Below, piece by piece: positions 36,247 to 51,200 of a stretch of 64,000 bases of DNA. The DNA is from Bolinopsis microptera (taxonomy: Eukaryota; Ctenophora; Tentaculata; Lobata; Bolinopsidae), in assembly GCF_026151205.1 (NCBI RefSeq), contig NC_087074.1, forward strand, positions 8,783,726 through 8,847,725. Reading direction: 5' to 3'. Every line of letters starts with the position of its first letter. Within the stretch, counting starts at the first letter, position 1. Both the position numbers and the translations under genes were made by a program. The notes under the pieces were generated by a model. The model did no database searches, was not told the origin of the DNA, and saw nothing but the letters and a program-made list of their open reading frames with translations.

Positions 36247-39200
36247 AATTAAAATTAAATATCGAGTAAAGAATTATTTACATTTTACAACCTTTATAGA
36301 CGTTCATATCTGTTTATATATAAACAGATATATATAAACTGATATATATATATCAGTTAATAAGTTTGTTCAGCTGCCTGCTACTGACCCCATTAAAATG
36401 TTTAATATCCCATTAATATCTATTATATATATGTAAAGGCAAGTTTAACTCAATATGTTGGTCCCCAGGTGAAGATGTGGGTGTTTGAGGAGGAGGTGAA
36501 CGGTGAGAAGTTGTCTCACATTATCAACTCAACCCACGAGAATGTAAAGTACCTGCCTGGTAACCTACCTAACTTGTTTTTTTTCATTCAGTTCTCCTAA
36601 CAACAGTTTTATTTTCTCTTTTTTTTCCCGATGAATCAACCTCTAATCTATCCAAGTTGGAGTTGTGAAAGAAGGATTATCACGATTGTGCCGCTTTTAT
36701 CTGTACAGTATACATAATGATCAGCGATCAGTGCTTTGTGTAATACCCAGAACATCTGGTATTCTCTGACCACTGTCTAGTGCAGCAAGTGAGCTAACAT
36801 TAATCACGTGTCCTATTTCAGGAATCAAGCTGCCGGCAAATGTTTTAGCAGTTCCTGATGTAGTTGAATCTGTTACTGGTTCTGACATTCTTGTGTGGGT
36901 TCTGCCACATCAGGTCAGTGTTGTGTTTTTATACTATTTTTACCTCGTCAATATAGTGCAATTTTATATTCACCAATAATTTAGTAATTAGAGAGATTAT
37001 CTCTTCGCCGATCACTTTAGCATCAACTAAGGCAGCCAAAGTGAATATTGGATCGAATCATTGATGATGACTGATTGATATGTGTTGCCATTTTTAAATA
37101 AATTTAAAACTTGTATAATTCTCATTGCCTTCAGTTTGTGCCGAGACTCTGCGGACAGATAAAGGACGTTGTAAAACCAGATGCAGTGTCACTATCTTGT
37201 ATCAAAGGTCTGCAGGATTCCTCCGAGATAAAGCTTATCTCAACCCTTATCCAAGAAGAGCTCGGTACTGACTGCTCTGTGCTGATGGGTGCTAATATTG
37301 CTAACGAGGTTTGGATAATTCGCGCTTTATATTTGATGATGATTTAATTCCTTCAATAACTAAAGTAAGCATGCTGGGGATTGTGTTTCATTATTATTTA
37401 TCTGAACTCAGTAGGTTGTATTTTGCTATAATTGGACTATTTCAGTTGAAGAACAGCTTCATACATTAAATTATTCATATCGTTTAAAAATAAGCAGAAT
37501 ACGTTACATTTCATTTGTATTATATTCACATATTTCATATATTTAGGTCGCCAAGGAGGAGTTCTCTGAAGCTACAATCGGATGTAATGATGACGTCATG
37601 GGTCCCGTGTTTCAGAAGTTGTTCACTACAGATTACTTCAAAACTACTGCCGTCAAAGGTTCGTGGACTCTTGAGTTTTTCACCATGATTTAGAGTGATG
37701 GCCTGTAATTTAATTTGCAAATAACTTGTACGCAATTATAAGACATTAATTAACTATGAAACTATATTGATATTGAAAGCTATAAATACAGAAATATCTA
37801 TAGTTAACTTTTTTTAACAAACAAAATTAGATTATGCACAAAAATCTTGGACATGTAAGGCACCTTGAAACGAACTGGTCATGTTGAAAAGTAATTTACA
37901 TTATATAATGTTTGTATGGACTTCACTTAAGGATTAGGGAAGCAAAGATAAGAAAATTAGTTTTAAGTTGGTGTTTTAATAACGATTTACGATGTTTCTA
38001 CAATTCGATCATACGATAATCATTTATGGGGCCATCAATTGTATGTGGTCGCTGGTTATCATTCTCACTTTGATGCCCATCAATCAAGCCTTCTACACCG
38101 TATCGTCTGCAAAGTATAAAACGTTGTAATTGTATTGTCCAAGCTGATACTCGAGAAGCCTTGATAAAACTTCTGAAGCTAGGGATCGCAAGGACATAAA
38201 TATAAAAGTTGCTCATAATATTAAGAACAGCAAGATTCTCTGAAATCCTCGTAAAGTTATTTGAAATCTGTTCATTTGGCGTCAGTGCAAATGTTATCAT
38301 GAGGGGGATGGAAGAAATGCAGAACACTGTTCCGGTGACAAATACCGTGACTATGCCTTGCCATCTTTGCTTTCCTCGAGATAGCTTTGCTACTTTTATC
38401 GATTTCACTAAATACACCAATGTCCCGATTGATGTTATAAGCACAATTATAATTGGTAAAGCTAATATAAGCCCAATGCTCCAGTAGATTAATGATTTTT
38501 CCGTGCTAGAAAATTCCGAAGACGTTCCAAAGTCGATGTTGTAGCGAACATAGTTGAAAACTAGGCCGTTTTTATCAAAAATAAAGCGTAATCCAGGGAA
38601 AACTTTGGCTAACGTCCAAACAACACCACAAATTATATGAGCAGTATTTTTTGTCCACGTCCTTGTTCGAGAAGGAAACATCAGCATGGCCAATTTAACA
38701 CTGGTCAAAGTGCAAATAAGCAGGTTACCCACCTGAAAGCTAAAGAAACACAGATACACATGGACATGAGCAATTAATGATCCAAGAACCCATCTGTTGG
38801 CTACCAGTGATATTAAAGTCGGGAGAACACATGATACTGCAGTCAGAATATCACACAATGCGATGTGCTCCATCACAACCACTATCAATATATTCAGTTT
38901 TATTGCCCTGTACTTCACTGAAGCTATCAAAATGATAGAGGATCCCACAAGCGAAGATAGCAGCACTGTTAGTAAGTAGATGACCCATAAGCATCTTTCT
39001 CCTGGTCTGTGAATCCCGTATTCAGTGTAGTTGCTAGAGGTGATCATGGTGATTGGAGAGGAATTGTTGGCAAGAGAGTCGCAAATAAAAATAATCTGAA
39101 ATGTGTGTTACAAAATTAGGTTCACATGCATCTGTGCAATTGCTAATATTTTCTACTCGTCAGCAAGTTTGGTGCCTCGTCTCCCTACTGTAACCGTGAA

Positions 39201-42200
39201 ATAAACATCAGCTTCCTTTCTGGCTTGCGAGAACTCGTGTTGCAGGGATAGTGTGAGGTTCGTAATACAATACAGTGACATCATTGTACTGCAACTGACA
39301 CACCTGCTGAAAATAATACTCCATAATATATATATTAAAGTCTGCTGCTCGAAGGTTCTCTATATTATAGAGAACCTTCGAGCAGAATATTCATAGATTT
39401 GTCAAGGTAGCAGGTAAGTAGCCAAGTTACTACTTATTTTTTATTTGTTTGTGTATATACCGTGCTATTGGTATATCAATTATCAAAAGTCAAAACAAAT
39501 TGTTTTGAAAAGGCAAGTTGGTTTGATTACTTGGAGATTGATTCTTAGCCATCATTTCGCCAGGAGAACGTTACACCTGTAATGCTGGTCACTAGAGAGT
39601 AAATACATGTTGTTCACAGTTCATCTGCGAATCCTTAGTGCTTGCAAGTCAGGCTGGCATAGTGGTAATTTCTGAAGAAAAAACATGACCATCATATTAT
39701 TAAGCTTGTACAGGTTGCCATTATTCTGACAAATGTGCTTGAGGAATAATAGCAGCACTTCGACAATCTTTCAGCTTTCTAGCTTCAAATGCTGTATCCA
39801 ATTGTGATTTAACTAATGGACAAAAGGATGTCGCAATGATTTGTATAGTGTATACATCACTCAGAATCAGTCAGTAAGCGTATATTCACTATATATTTTC
39901 GTCTATCTTATTAATATTAGCTGACAAAAAGATTTAAATCTGATCAGATTTGTTTTTGTCGACCCAATCACCAAGAGTGCAAGGATATGAAATAGCCTTT
40001 GTTTAATTTTGTTCTTGTGCAATACTTTATCCCCCGCTTATCCAGGCGCCGTCGAGTCGTTTAAATCGTTATCAGACAAAAGCAAGTGCATGGAATAGCA
40101 TTAACTTTGATTAAATATCATTTGCTTTTCCTGATGGAAGATCACGACTCGATGCTGATGAAAAGCAATTTTTACCAGTTTGGTTTTATTGGTATCAATT
40201 TTTTTGGGGTGTGCAAGACCTATCTTTATATATTGGCTGAAAAGCGTTACACTGACAACTAAAACGTGACAAGCATTACCCTGACTACTAAAGCGTGACA
40301 AGCGTAACACTGACAAGCATTACTCGACAAGTGTTACCCTAACTACTAAATCGTGACAAGCATTACCCTGACTACTAAAACGTGACAAGCGTTACCCTGG
40401 AAACCATTACCCGAAAAGTGTTACCCTGACTACTAAATCGTGACCTGACAAGTGTTACCCTGACTACTAAAACGTGACAAGCGTTACCCTGACTACTAAA
40501 GCGTGACAAGCGTAACACTGACAAGCATTACTCGACAAGTGTTACCCTAACTACTAAATCGTGACAAGCATTACCCTGACTACTAAAACGTGACAAGCGT
40601 TACCCTGGAAACCATTACCCGAAAAGTGTTACCCTGACTACTAAATCGTGACCTGACAAGTGTTACCCTAACTACTAAATCGTGACAAGCATTACCCTGA
40701 CTACTAAAACGTGACAAGCGTTACCCTGGAAACCATTACCCGAAAAGTGTTACCCTGACTACTAAATCGTGACCTGACAAGTGTTACCCTGACTACTAAA
40801 TCGTGACCTGACAAGTGTTACCCTGACTACTAAAACGTGACAAGCGTTACCCTGGAAACCATTACCCGAAAAGTGTTACCCTGACTACTAAATCGTGACC
40901 TGACAAGTGTTACCCTGACTACTAAATCGTGACCTGACAAGCGTTACCCTGACTACTAAATCGTGACGTGACAAGCGTTACCCTGGAAACCATTACCCGA
41001 CAAGTGTAATCCCGAAAAGCGGTATGTATCTAACAATTATGTTTTAGGCGGTGGTTATAGAAATAAGTTTATTGATTCCTCTAAAAACTTAATTGATAAA
41101 AGTATAAATTTTGCTTAACAAATTCCGTCGAGGGTAAGGGTGGGAATGCGAGGTTGGGGTAGGATAACGGGGGTGGGGTAGGATAACGGGGGGAGGGGAG
41201 GAGAACGGGGGTAGGGGAGGATAACAGGGGTGGCGGGAGGATAACGGGGGTGGGAGAGGATAACGGGGGTGGGGAGGATAATGGGGGTGGGAGGATAACG
41301 GGGGTAGGCGAGGATAACGGGGCCAGGGGGTGGGTAGGATACGAGGGTGGGGGAGATAACGGAGGGGGTGGGGAGGATAACGGGGGTGGGGGAGGATAAC
41401 GGGGGTGGGGGAGGATAACGGGGGTGAGGGGAGGATAACGGGGGTGGGGGAGGATAACGGGAGAGGATAACGGGGGGTGGGGGAGGATAACAGGTGGAGG
41501 ATAAACGGGGGTGGGGGAGGATAACGAGGGGTGGGGGAGGATAACGGGGTGGGGGAGGATAACGGGGGTGGGGGAGATAACGGGGGTGGGGGAGGATAAC
41601 GGGGGTGGGGGAGGATAACGGGGGTGGGGGAGGATAACGGGGTGGGGGAGGATAACGGGGGTGGGGAGGATAACGGGGGTGGGGGAGGATAACGGGGTGG
41701 GGGAGGATAACGGGGGTGGGGGAGGATAACGGGGTGGGGGAGGATAACGGGGGTGGGGGAGGATAACGGGGGTGGGGAGGATAACGGGGGTGGGGGAGGA
41801 TAACGGGGGTGGGGGAGGATAACGGGGGTGGGGAGGATAACGGGGTGGGGGAGGATAACGGGGGTGGGGGAGGATAACGGGGGTGGGGGAGGATAACGGG
41901 GTGGGGAGGATAACGGGGTGGGGGAGGATAACGGGGGTGGGGAGGATAACGGGGGTGGGGAGGATAACGGGGGTGGGGGAGGATAACGGGGGTGGGGGAG
42001 GATAACGGGGTGGGGGAGGATAACGGGGGTGGGGAGGATAACGGGGGTGGGGGAGGATAACGGGGGTGGGAGAGGATAACGGGGTTGGGGGAGGATAACG
42101 GGGGTGGGGGAGGATAACGGGGGTGGGGGAGGATAACGGGGGTGGGGGAGGATAACGGGGGTGGGAGAGGATAACGGGGTTGGGGGAGGATAACGGGGGG

Positions 42201-45200
42201 TGGGGGAGGATAACGGGGGTGGGGGAGGATAACGGGGGGAGGTTAGGATAACGGGGGAGGATAACGAGGGTGGGAGAGGAACAGGAATAGTTTGTAAGGA
42301 ATACTGGTGAACTATTTCACCCCTGAACTTAGAGTTTAAATTCTATAGTCTAACACCCTACCTAATAAAACAATTATTCATTTAGTTAAACAATTATTTA
42401 TGTTTACGGCACAATCTAACAATGGTAAATGAATCAGTTGAGGCTTGAGATGGTTTTTATTGCCGAAGGTCACTGCTTATCCTTGGATTTGGGAGCGACC
42501 TGTGCTTGAAGTTGAGACCAGCTCAACCATTCACCACGTCAATTAACGGTAAGTAGCCCCTTAGGGGCCAATCACGTGCATGAGAAGAAGTCTCTTGCAA
42601 GCACAGAGACTTCATTACGTAGTCTTTTACCTAACTCATTACCGTCCTGCTGGCTGCTAGGATCCTATAGTTTTAAACATTATTTCATATCTGATTGGGA
42701 TCAAAACTGTTACATTCCGCGAAATTTATGAACTTGAGACTCATCATGATGTAGCGTGTGTATTGTGTAAACGGATATCATTTATAGTTAACGGATATCA
42801 TTTATAGTTAATTGGCTGAATGTATCTAAAAATGTTGTTAAGAGAATAGAGCAGTAGTGCGGTATTCTCTTCATTGTCTGCTCACCGCGCAATTCTGAAG
42901 AACAGTCCCGGTCTACTCTTGTTCAGTCTAAAAAAGTTGTAGAGTAGTTGAGTTCAAACAATACTTGAGTTCAATTGATTTGTTGATTTGTTTGCAGTTT
43001 CTGATAAACCACTTTTTGCTTCTAGACTTTGCAGTACCGACACTGTCACATTGGAGTACGTGATTTCTTTGTACCAGCTCCAAGTTTGACGTCAGAATTG
43101 CAGGGTATTTGCTGGCAATTACCCTTACTGCCTTGTCTAATGAGGTTTGCTAGCCTGCTCAATTATCTTATATTCTGGCATGATGTCATATTTTAAAATT
43201 TGCCCTGGTTCTCTTACTCTTTAATTTACTCTTTGTTGTTCTGGTTTTAAAATTTTCAGTTTTCAGTGAGTCGGTTGATCATAATTTGACAAGGTAGACG
43301 ATAAAAGGCAGATTTTGTCGCCGTTTCGGCTCCATACATATGTGTAGCGTGTATACGTCACACATACGTCACACACAACCGGGTTAAATAAACTTGGTTA
43401 GTGATGTAATGGAACTGTTTACAGTGTTGTGATGTGTGACGTGATTACTGTGTGAGCCTTGTTTTGATTACCGAGTAAATCTGTAAGCTACTATTTCTAG
43501 TTCCGAGTGCGTATTGTATTTGAACTTTGATGCAGATTTTCTTTAGACAGCCGCGAAATTCACCTCTTTCATGCCAAAAAAGACACATAAGTAGCACCCT
43601 AAAATGACATAGCCAAATGATAGATCCCCAAGTACTAAGTCAAAGTTGCAAACTGTACCATTGACTGGGTAATTGAGGTGTGATTGGTGAGGTTTCCCTT
43701 TCCGGCCGTTAACAGGCAACCCTCTACAGAATGACATTATTTAATTGCCTTTGCAGTGTTGTTGTAATTAGTTAACAGCCTAAAATAAACAACTAGTCTG
43801 TGGCTTATCAAGTTACTGGCTTGTCGTCACTACTTCAGTAAATCAGACCAGTGCAGGTAGTGTTCAGGACAGGGTTTCGGTTCTTAGTTCTTACCGCCTT
43901 TTTCTGAAACATTATCTTATCGGATATCAAAGATTTCATTATGCCATTTCGTCAGACTTTTTGGCATCACGCACCTGATCGGTTTTTAGAGATGTGGTAG
44001 CTTGGTCCTCTAATTAAACACCTTACACCAAGTCTGGAATGGTCTCAATTAACACCTACCGCCTACTACAGTACCATAGCTATAACATGTATAAGCTAGG
44101 TGCTGCTGCTTGAGATAAAACACTGACATAATGTTAGTTCACTGTGCTGCGTGTTTTATACTTATACCACACTTTCCAGGTGCATGTTGTTAGTTGTTGA
44201 CTTATTTCCGTGTCTGGAACCCATCTGAAAGTTATGTAACTTAATACACATAATATTGATAAGTTATTTGACCTTCATCCCTCGCCCACCCAGTGTTTAG
44301 ATTTCCTTGCTTAACAAATCGTGGTCCGGTTGACGTGTTCTTTGTTTCGCTGGATTCCATTACTAAGCACCTATTTGAGTCCTCAATTATGAGTTAAATA
44401 TAATCATGTATTTCTCTGCACCATTATGGTAACACATAGAGCGTACTATGGAACACATTATATCCCGGCCTAGCTTCAGTAATAGATAATAGATCAATTA
44501 TTACATGACTCTTAATAAAACACAGAATGTTTCTACGTAATACACACTTACATATTATAAATATCATATCGTATAGTCTGAATTTAGAAATCAGCATTTT
44601 TAGCATTTAGCATTAAGCAATTATGTTACTTTTTAGAAGCATCCACAAATAAAAAATTTGTTCTTATTTCTATAAACATCTCCGGGATTTCGACGCGGGA
44701 TCATATTATCACTCAGCCCGGCCCGCTGTTAGATAAACATCTCAAGGTGATATCATCCCGCCCCGGAAATTTGTATAAACCCCGCTTTTTGAAACAAAAA
44801 AATTTGGAAAAAGATTTAAAAAGGGGAAAGGCAAAAAGACCAAAAGGGAAGGGACGGAAATTAAAAACAAAGGGAAGGGAAAACCAAGGGTTAAGAAAGC
44901 AAAGGGGGCGGCTTAATAAAAAGAAAAGAGAGGTTGGGTTTTTTACAAAACACCCAGGAGGTGAGGGGAAAAAAAGGTCGGAAAGAAAAAAAAAAAAAAA
45001 TAAAAAAAAAACCCCCCGAAGGAATTTTGAAAAAAGTGGGGAAAAAGGGGGCCAAAAGCCAGTAGAAAAGACCTTTTTGAAGACCAAAAAATTTTAAAAA
45101 ACATTTTTTTTTTGAAACCAAAAGGAAAAAAAGACCCAAAAGAAAAAAAACCCCGATTTTAAAAAGAAAAAGAATTTAAGAAAAAAAACCAAAGAGAAAA

Positions 45201-48200
45201 AAAAATTTAAAAAAAAAGTAAAAAAAGAAAGAAGGGCATTTACAAAAAAAGTTTTTTTTAGAAGCCCCACAAAAAAAGGCTTTTTAAAAAACAGGGGATT
45301 TCAGGGGAAAATAAACCCCCCCCGGAGAAAAAATTTAAGGGGAAAGGAAAGAAAACCCGGCGGGGGAAATTTTTTAAAACCCCGAAAAAAAAAAAGTATT
45401 TTGAACCATTATGAAGTTCCCCCCGGGCCGCCCCACCTCACCCATCAACCCAGTCAAAACCACTGACACGAAAGCCCCCCGTTTTAAAACACAAGAAACC
45501 TTTTTACAGAAACCCCCTGGGAAGGCCAAAAAGACAAAAAAACCCAAGGGGGGGTAGAAGGGGACCCCCCTTTTGGGCCCAAAAAAATTTTTTTTCGCCC
45601 CCAGTTTTTTTTTTGCAACTTTAAGCTTTCCCCACGACAAATGGGGAAACCCAAAGTTGTGGCCCAATTTTCCAAGTCATTGAGTAAAACCCTAAAAAAT
45701 TTTAACGCTTAAACCCAATTTGTCCCCCAAATGCCCCGAAAAAAAACATTTATCCCCTTCCAAAAAAAAAACCCCCTTTTGTAAAATCCCAAAAAAAATA
45801 AACCCACCCAGGGCAAAAAAAAAAACCCTACGGTTCGGAAAATTAACAAAAAGGGGCCCCCCAAACAAATTTTACAGACAAAAAAAAGGGGAAGGGAAAA
45901 AAAATTTGGGGGGGTTTAAATTTTAAAAAGTTCAAATACAAAAATTTAGAAAAAAAAACAGGGGAAAAAAGGGGGGGGGAAAAGTAAAGGAAAACATATT
46001 TTTGAAAACAAACCCCACAAGGGAAAAAAATTTTTGGGAAACCCAAAGGGGTAATAGGAGGTGAGGGCCTACAGAACCTTTTTCCAAACGGGGCTGCATT
46101 CCTTTTTACCCCCCAACCCACGAATTTTTGTAAGAAAATACAAAAAAATTAAAAAAAATAAAAAAATTTAAGGGAAAAAGTTTAAACCATTAAAATTTTT
46201 AATTTTTAAAGCCCCCAAACTAAAAATTTTTTTTTTTTTTAAATCCACTATAAATTTTTTTTTTAATATCGTCTTTAATTTAAAACAAAACTAAAGTAAA
46301 AATTTTTGCCCAAAATTTTTAACTTTTAAATTTTCCCTATTTTAAATTCCCTAAATTTTTTTAAATGTAACACAAATTAAGTAAGAAAAATTTAAAACCT
46401 ATTTTTTTAATTTTCATTTCTTTTTTTTTAAAAAAATTTAATAATGGAGGATTGCAAATTTCTTTTTTACATCCAATTTTCCCTAAACTTCACCGTTTTT
46501 CAAAACGTTAGACTTTTCTACATTTATTACACATATTTAAACAACTGGACTAACGCATTAACAAGGAATTTCATCTCCATTATTATCCCCTAGAGATGAA
46601 AAGGGATCATTCACTATCTTTAAAGTAACCAAATTTCGGCTTTTACCCCCTCCGATTCCCCTGTAACCCAAATTAAACATTAATATGTTGTAAAATTACC
46701 CACTTTTCCAAACCCACCCCCATAGTTTATATTGAACATTCTTTTTATAATGTTTTTTTAAAATTTTTTTTTTTCAAAAAAAAAAAAATTTATTCTTTTT
46801 TTTTTCTTTTTTTTTAAAATAAAATAAGTTAAAAAAGGAAAAAAGTGCTTAACCCGGGCACTTTGCTGTTCAATGAAACTGGAGTCTGGAGATGTATGAT
46901 ATTTTAATTGTTATTTATTGTTCCACCAATTTTCTGATAGGTTAGCGTGATACTTTTTACAAGCATCTGACCACAGTTAATTTATTATCATACGTCCAAT
47001 TTATCTCACCATAGTGTTTATTTTTTAGCGCTGTATCGGTGACATTCAAAATTAAGGCAACTTGGTCGTTTAGCTCCGGACAGTCTATGCAACGTCTATG
47101 CAACGTCCATGCAACAACAAAAGAACCGTCTATGCAACGTCTATGCAACGTCCCTGCACAATGAACACTCTATGCACACTCCCTGCACGGTCAGTCTATG
47201 CAACGTCTATGCAACGTCTATGCAACGTCTATGCAACGTCCCTGCACAGTACCATATGAACACCGGCTACTAGCCGGCTACTAGCCGGCTAGTAGCCACT
47301 TTTGTAATAACAGCTCCTCAACTTCACATTACCAACCGGCTACTAACCGGCACTTGAAAAGTGGTCACTAGCCGGCTACTAACCGGCTACTAGCCGGCTA
47401 GTGACCACAAAGTGGCTACTAACCGGCTACTAAGCGGTCACTAGCCGGCTATTAGCCGAGCTCTAAAGCAGACCTACTAGTAGCCGGTTCCAAACCGGCT
47501 ACTAGCCGGCACTTAGAAAGCGGTCACTAGCCGGCTACTAACCGGCTACTAACCGGCTAGTAACCACCAAGTGGCTACTAACCGGCTACTAATAGGTCTG
47601 CTTTAGAGCCGGCTAGTGACCGGTTAGTAGCCGGTTAGTAGCCACTTGGTGGTTACTAGCCGGTTAGTAGCCGGTTAGTAGCCGGCTAGTGACCGCTTTT
47701 CAAGTGCCGGCTAGTAGCCGGTTTAGAACCGGCTACTAATAGGTCTGCTTTAGAGCTCGGCTAATAGCGCTGTATCGGTGACATTCAAACTTAAACATAA
47801 GCTTAAAATCGTGCTTGTTGTCGACTGTCCTATCATATAAGTAATATCTGTCATTATTGTACTTTAATAATCTCTAACTTAATGAGTAAGTTATATCAGT
47901 GCTGAAAACTATATCTGTAAATGTCTATACTATTTTACAGTTTACACGCCTTGTCACATCTTACCTCTTTATCAACATGTCCGATAAAACTTTAAGGCTA
48001 TTGACTTGCATCTAATTCTTATTACGAACTATTAATTTATGTCTACGGCAACACGGAATGTTGCTCCTCACTATTATCGTGTGATATTTTGGCTAAATAG
48101 AAAGATAACTGAAACACTCGTCGTGCCTTTGTTGCGCTATAAATAAAGAGCACGTTTCAAATAATTCTCCACTCTCCGCATCAGACCGGCTTAATTGAGG

Positions 48201-51200
48201 CATTCCACTATTCTATGATATTTGAGCTGGTCTTTGATATTTGAGTTGGGTTTAATTGTTTTAATTGTACATCTATTGTTGCATGTCAAAGTAGGATCGG
48301 GGATGAATTTTACCATCGTCCGAAGTTAAATCATGTTTTTCGTCTCAAGCCTGTATTCCTTTGTCAGTCGATTACTCAATAGTCTTTATTCTATAGCCTA
48401 TGTCTATTATAATAGACATTGATCATATTCTATATTTAATCATCGAATTACATTTCTTTAATTTTCCAATCATATTTTGTGTAGCCACTAGCCAAACACT
48501 TGACCGGAATTGTGAATGAAAGAATGATGAACTACGGATCAATCAACGAATCGACGACACCAAGTCATCCTATCAGCGGTCCTGAAAGAATGATGCTGGG
48601 AACATGGAGTGTGGTCACGATCATGTTGGGTGGATTTGGGAACATCTTTTTGCTCACCGGTATATACATTGGGCGGTTCAGGATAGAAATAACTTCCCAG
48701 TGGTTCTTGAGCAACATGGCAATATCAGACGTCCTGTACGTTTTTTTTGTCGTCGTACCCTCTGCAGTCACAAACTTTTCCAACGAATGGATCTTCGGGA
48801 GGTTCTTATGTGGTCTGACTGCCAGTCTGAGCAGCATGTTCTGTATAATCCACCTACTCTCTTTAACCCTACTCTCTGCAAATAAAGTGTTTAGATGCGT
48901 TTTTCCTTTGAGATCTATGAGCGCAGAACTAAATGTTTGTACTGGAACTCTGGTAACTGTTTTGATGTGGTTTCTCTCCCTTGGACCCGCAGTAGTGAAC
49001 TACTCTTTGGACCGACCCTTTACATTCGATAGAAACCTCGACAGGTTAGCTCTACATTCTTTAAATAAATGTTATAACCTTTAATGGACATAGTTTTAAT
49101 GGATTAGTATTGTTTATTGAATTTTATCAAGTATTTAAAGATTGTATTTCATTCCATTCAAACTTCGCAGGTGCACGATCCATGATGACAACGCTGAAAT
49201 TTTCTGGGTGAAATTCAACAAGCTCTGCTTTATCTTCTACGTAGGAATACCTCTGCTACTCAACGTAGCTGCTAACGCTGGCCTTTTCGTCATCATCATC
49301 AAGAAAGCCAACAACATTAACAAAGGAAAAATGTTCATGATTGTGTCACTTTCGGTGTGTTCCGTTATCTCATGGGTGCCAGCAGTTATCTACGGCACAG
49401 TGTTCAACAGTTCAGGATATCATGTCTTCCTAAGATTCACAAACTATGTTATTTCAGTGGATACAACCTTCTCAACCTTACTTTTGATCTACTTCTTCCC
49501 CTCGTTTGGGTCCTTCATCTTAGGTATACTATCTTGTGGTAAGAAAGGCGAACTATCACGTTTAAACAGCGAACGAAAGCGGTCTCGTGCAGTCAGTACA
49601 ACAGTATACGTCCCTCTTAAAACTAGATTATCCCAAAGTCAGTTCGCTACGAGTGAACTTCATCAAGCCAACAAGACAATGCCCCCCAGAACATCATCAC
49701 GCCATATCCTCCAGACGATGGCGTCGGTAGAGGAAGTGAAACAATGATTGGTCTAATATTTTGAACTTTAGACTATAAATTGTATGTGCCAAGCCCTGAG
49801 TTACGCAATTCATTGCAACAGCATTCTTTTATACTCAAATCGTAAATTGAAAGACACAAGGCAACCTATTGGCATGACTGCATGTTTTATGGCACACTTC
49901 ACAGATGCCTCAGTGTCCAATGATGATCTCAACGAAATTATTTGTTCCTCAACTTCAGCTGTTAATTAGTTGATTTTATTTAAACTGTTTTACACTTGCT
50001 TTGGGCACTTTATCGTATAACTATAAATCTACCACTCTCTAAAATTAACCCCATTGGAACATCAATAATTGTCGACAGGCGGTTTTTCTTGAAGTGATTT
50101 ACTGAATTCTGTCAGCTTTATTAAAACCGCAAGTGGTGTTCGAGTGCAACAACATCAACGACTGAGTAATGCAAATGATCCGCCGGAGAGCCTATGTAAT
50201 GAACAAACACGAATATGTGAACTGAGGTTTTTATAATTGATACCAATTCTGTACTACTTGAAATGAAACTCAGGATTTTTAGGATTCTACCGAACATGAC
50301 ATAACAGCTGTGTATTTATTTGTTACTAGGAAAATAATTACATTTGAAGTGTGAATGAATAACTATGCCATTTTATATTTTTATAGTTGCCGCTGGCCCA
50401 CAGAGTAAATGATGTATCTGTACTAACCTAAAATTAATTAGTGTGAAGGGGGGGGGGGGGGGGGGGGCAGCTCTTTTCTTAATGGAGAATCTCTCTCCGA
50501 AACCCGGATTATAAATGTGATAAGAAGTTTCTCTCAATAAATGACGAAAATTGTATTTCTATACGAAGCTTATGAGTTGAGAATAGTGTCTTGCATGATT
50601 GGACTGACCAGGGTAACGCTGACTTTTGTCCGATACTGGACTTAACATTATATTCACAGGACTGTTTCACACAGTCCTAATTGTTAATATATTATTACTG
50701 ACGCATTACTGACCGCTGACAGATTCAAGGGCTCTAGTGTGGAGACGACAAGAGAAAAAGGGCGTGTTTCTACAACGTTGCTTTGTTTCTCAACCTGCAT
50801 ATTAGTGCCAGCACTTTGAAGCTGACTATTTAGGTATTTTAGTGTTAAATTGTGTTTCGAGTATTTTAACAACGATTATTTATAAATTTTTTATCGAAAC
50901 TACTCGTCTTCAGAATGAACGAATTTAATCGTAGCGAGACTATTCTCGCCTCAAATGCAGGATTGTCCTACAAATATGCCACCTATTTGATCAGCGATCC
51001 AGAGAGAATACTACTAGGATTCTGGAGTTTAGCAACGATCATCATTGGTGGTTTTGGGAACATTCTAGTTCTTGTTAGTATCTCCCTCGGACAGTTTAAA
51101 ATAGACTTCACCTCAAAATGGTTCCTGACCAACATGTCAATTTCGGACTTTCTATACATTTTAGTGATCGTTGTACCCACTGCTATTACCAACTTTTCCA

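Noticed and set aside
41133-42288. Telomere-like repeat
   Set aside because: The unit GGATAACGGGGGTGGGGGA is not a known telomere repeat and lies in mid-gene.
44713-46121. Several open frames of 60-124 codons on both strands
   Set aside because: They lie in the homopolymer-dominated stretch and their low-complexity products (F/P/K/G-rich) follow from base runs.
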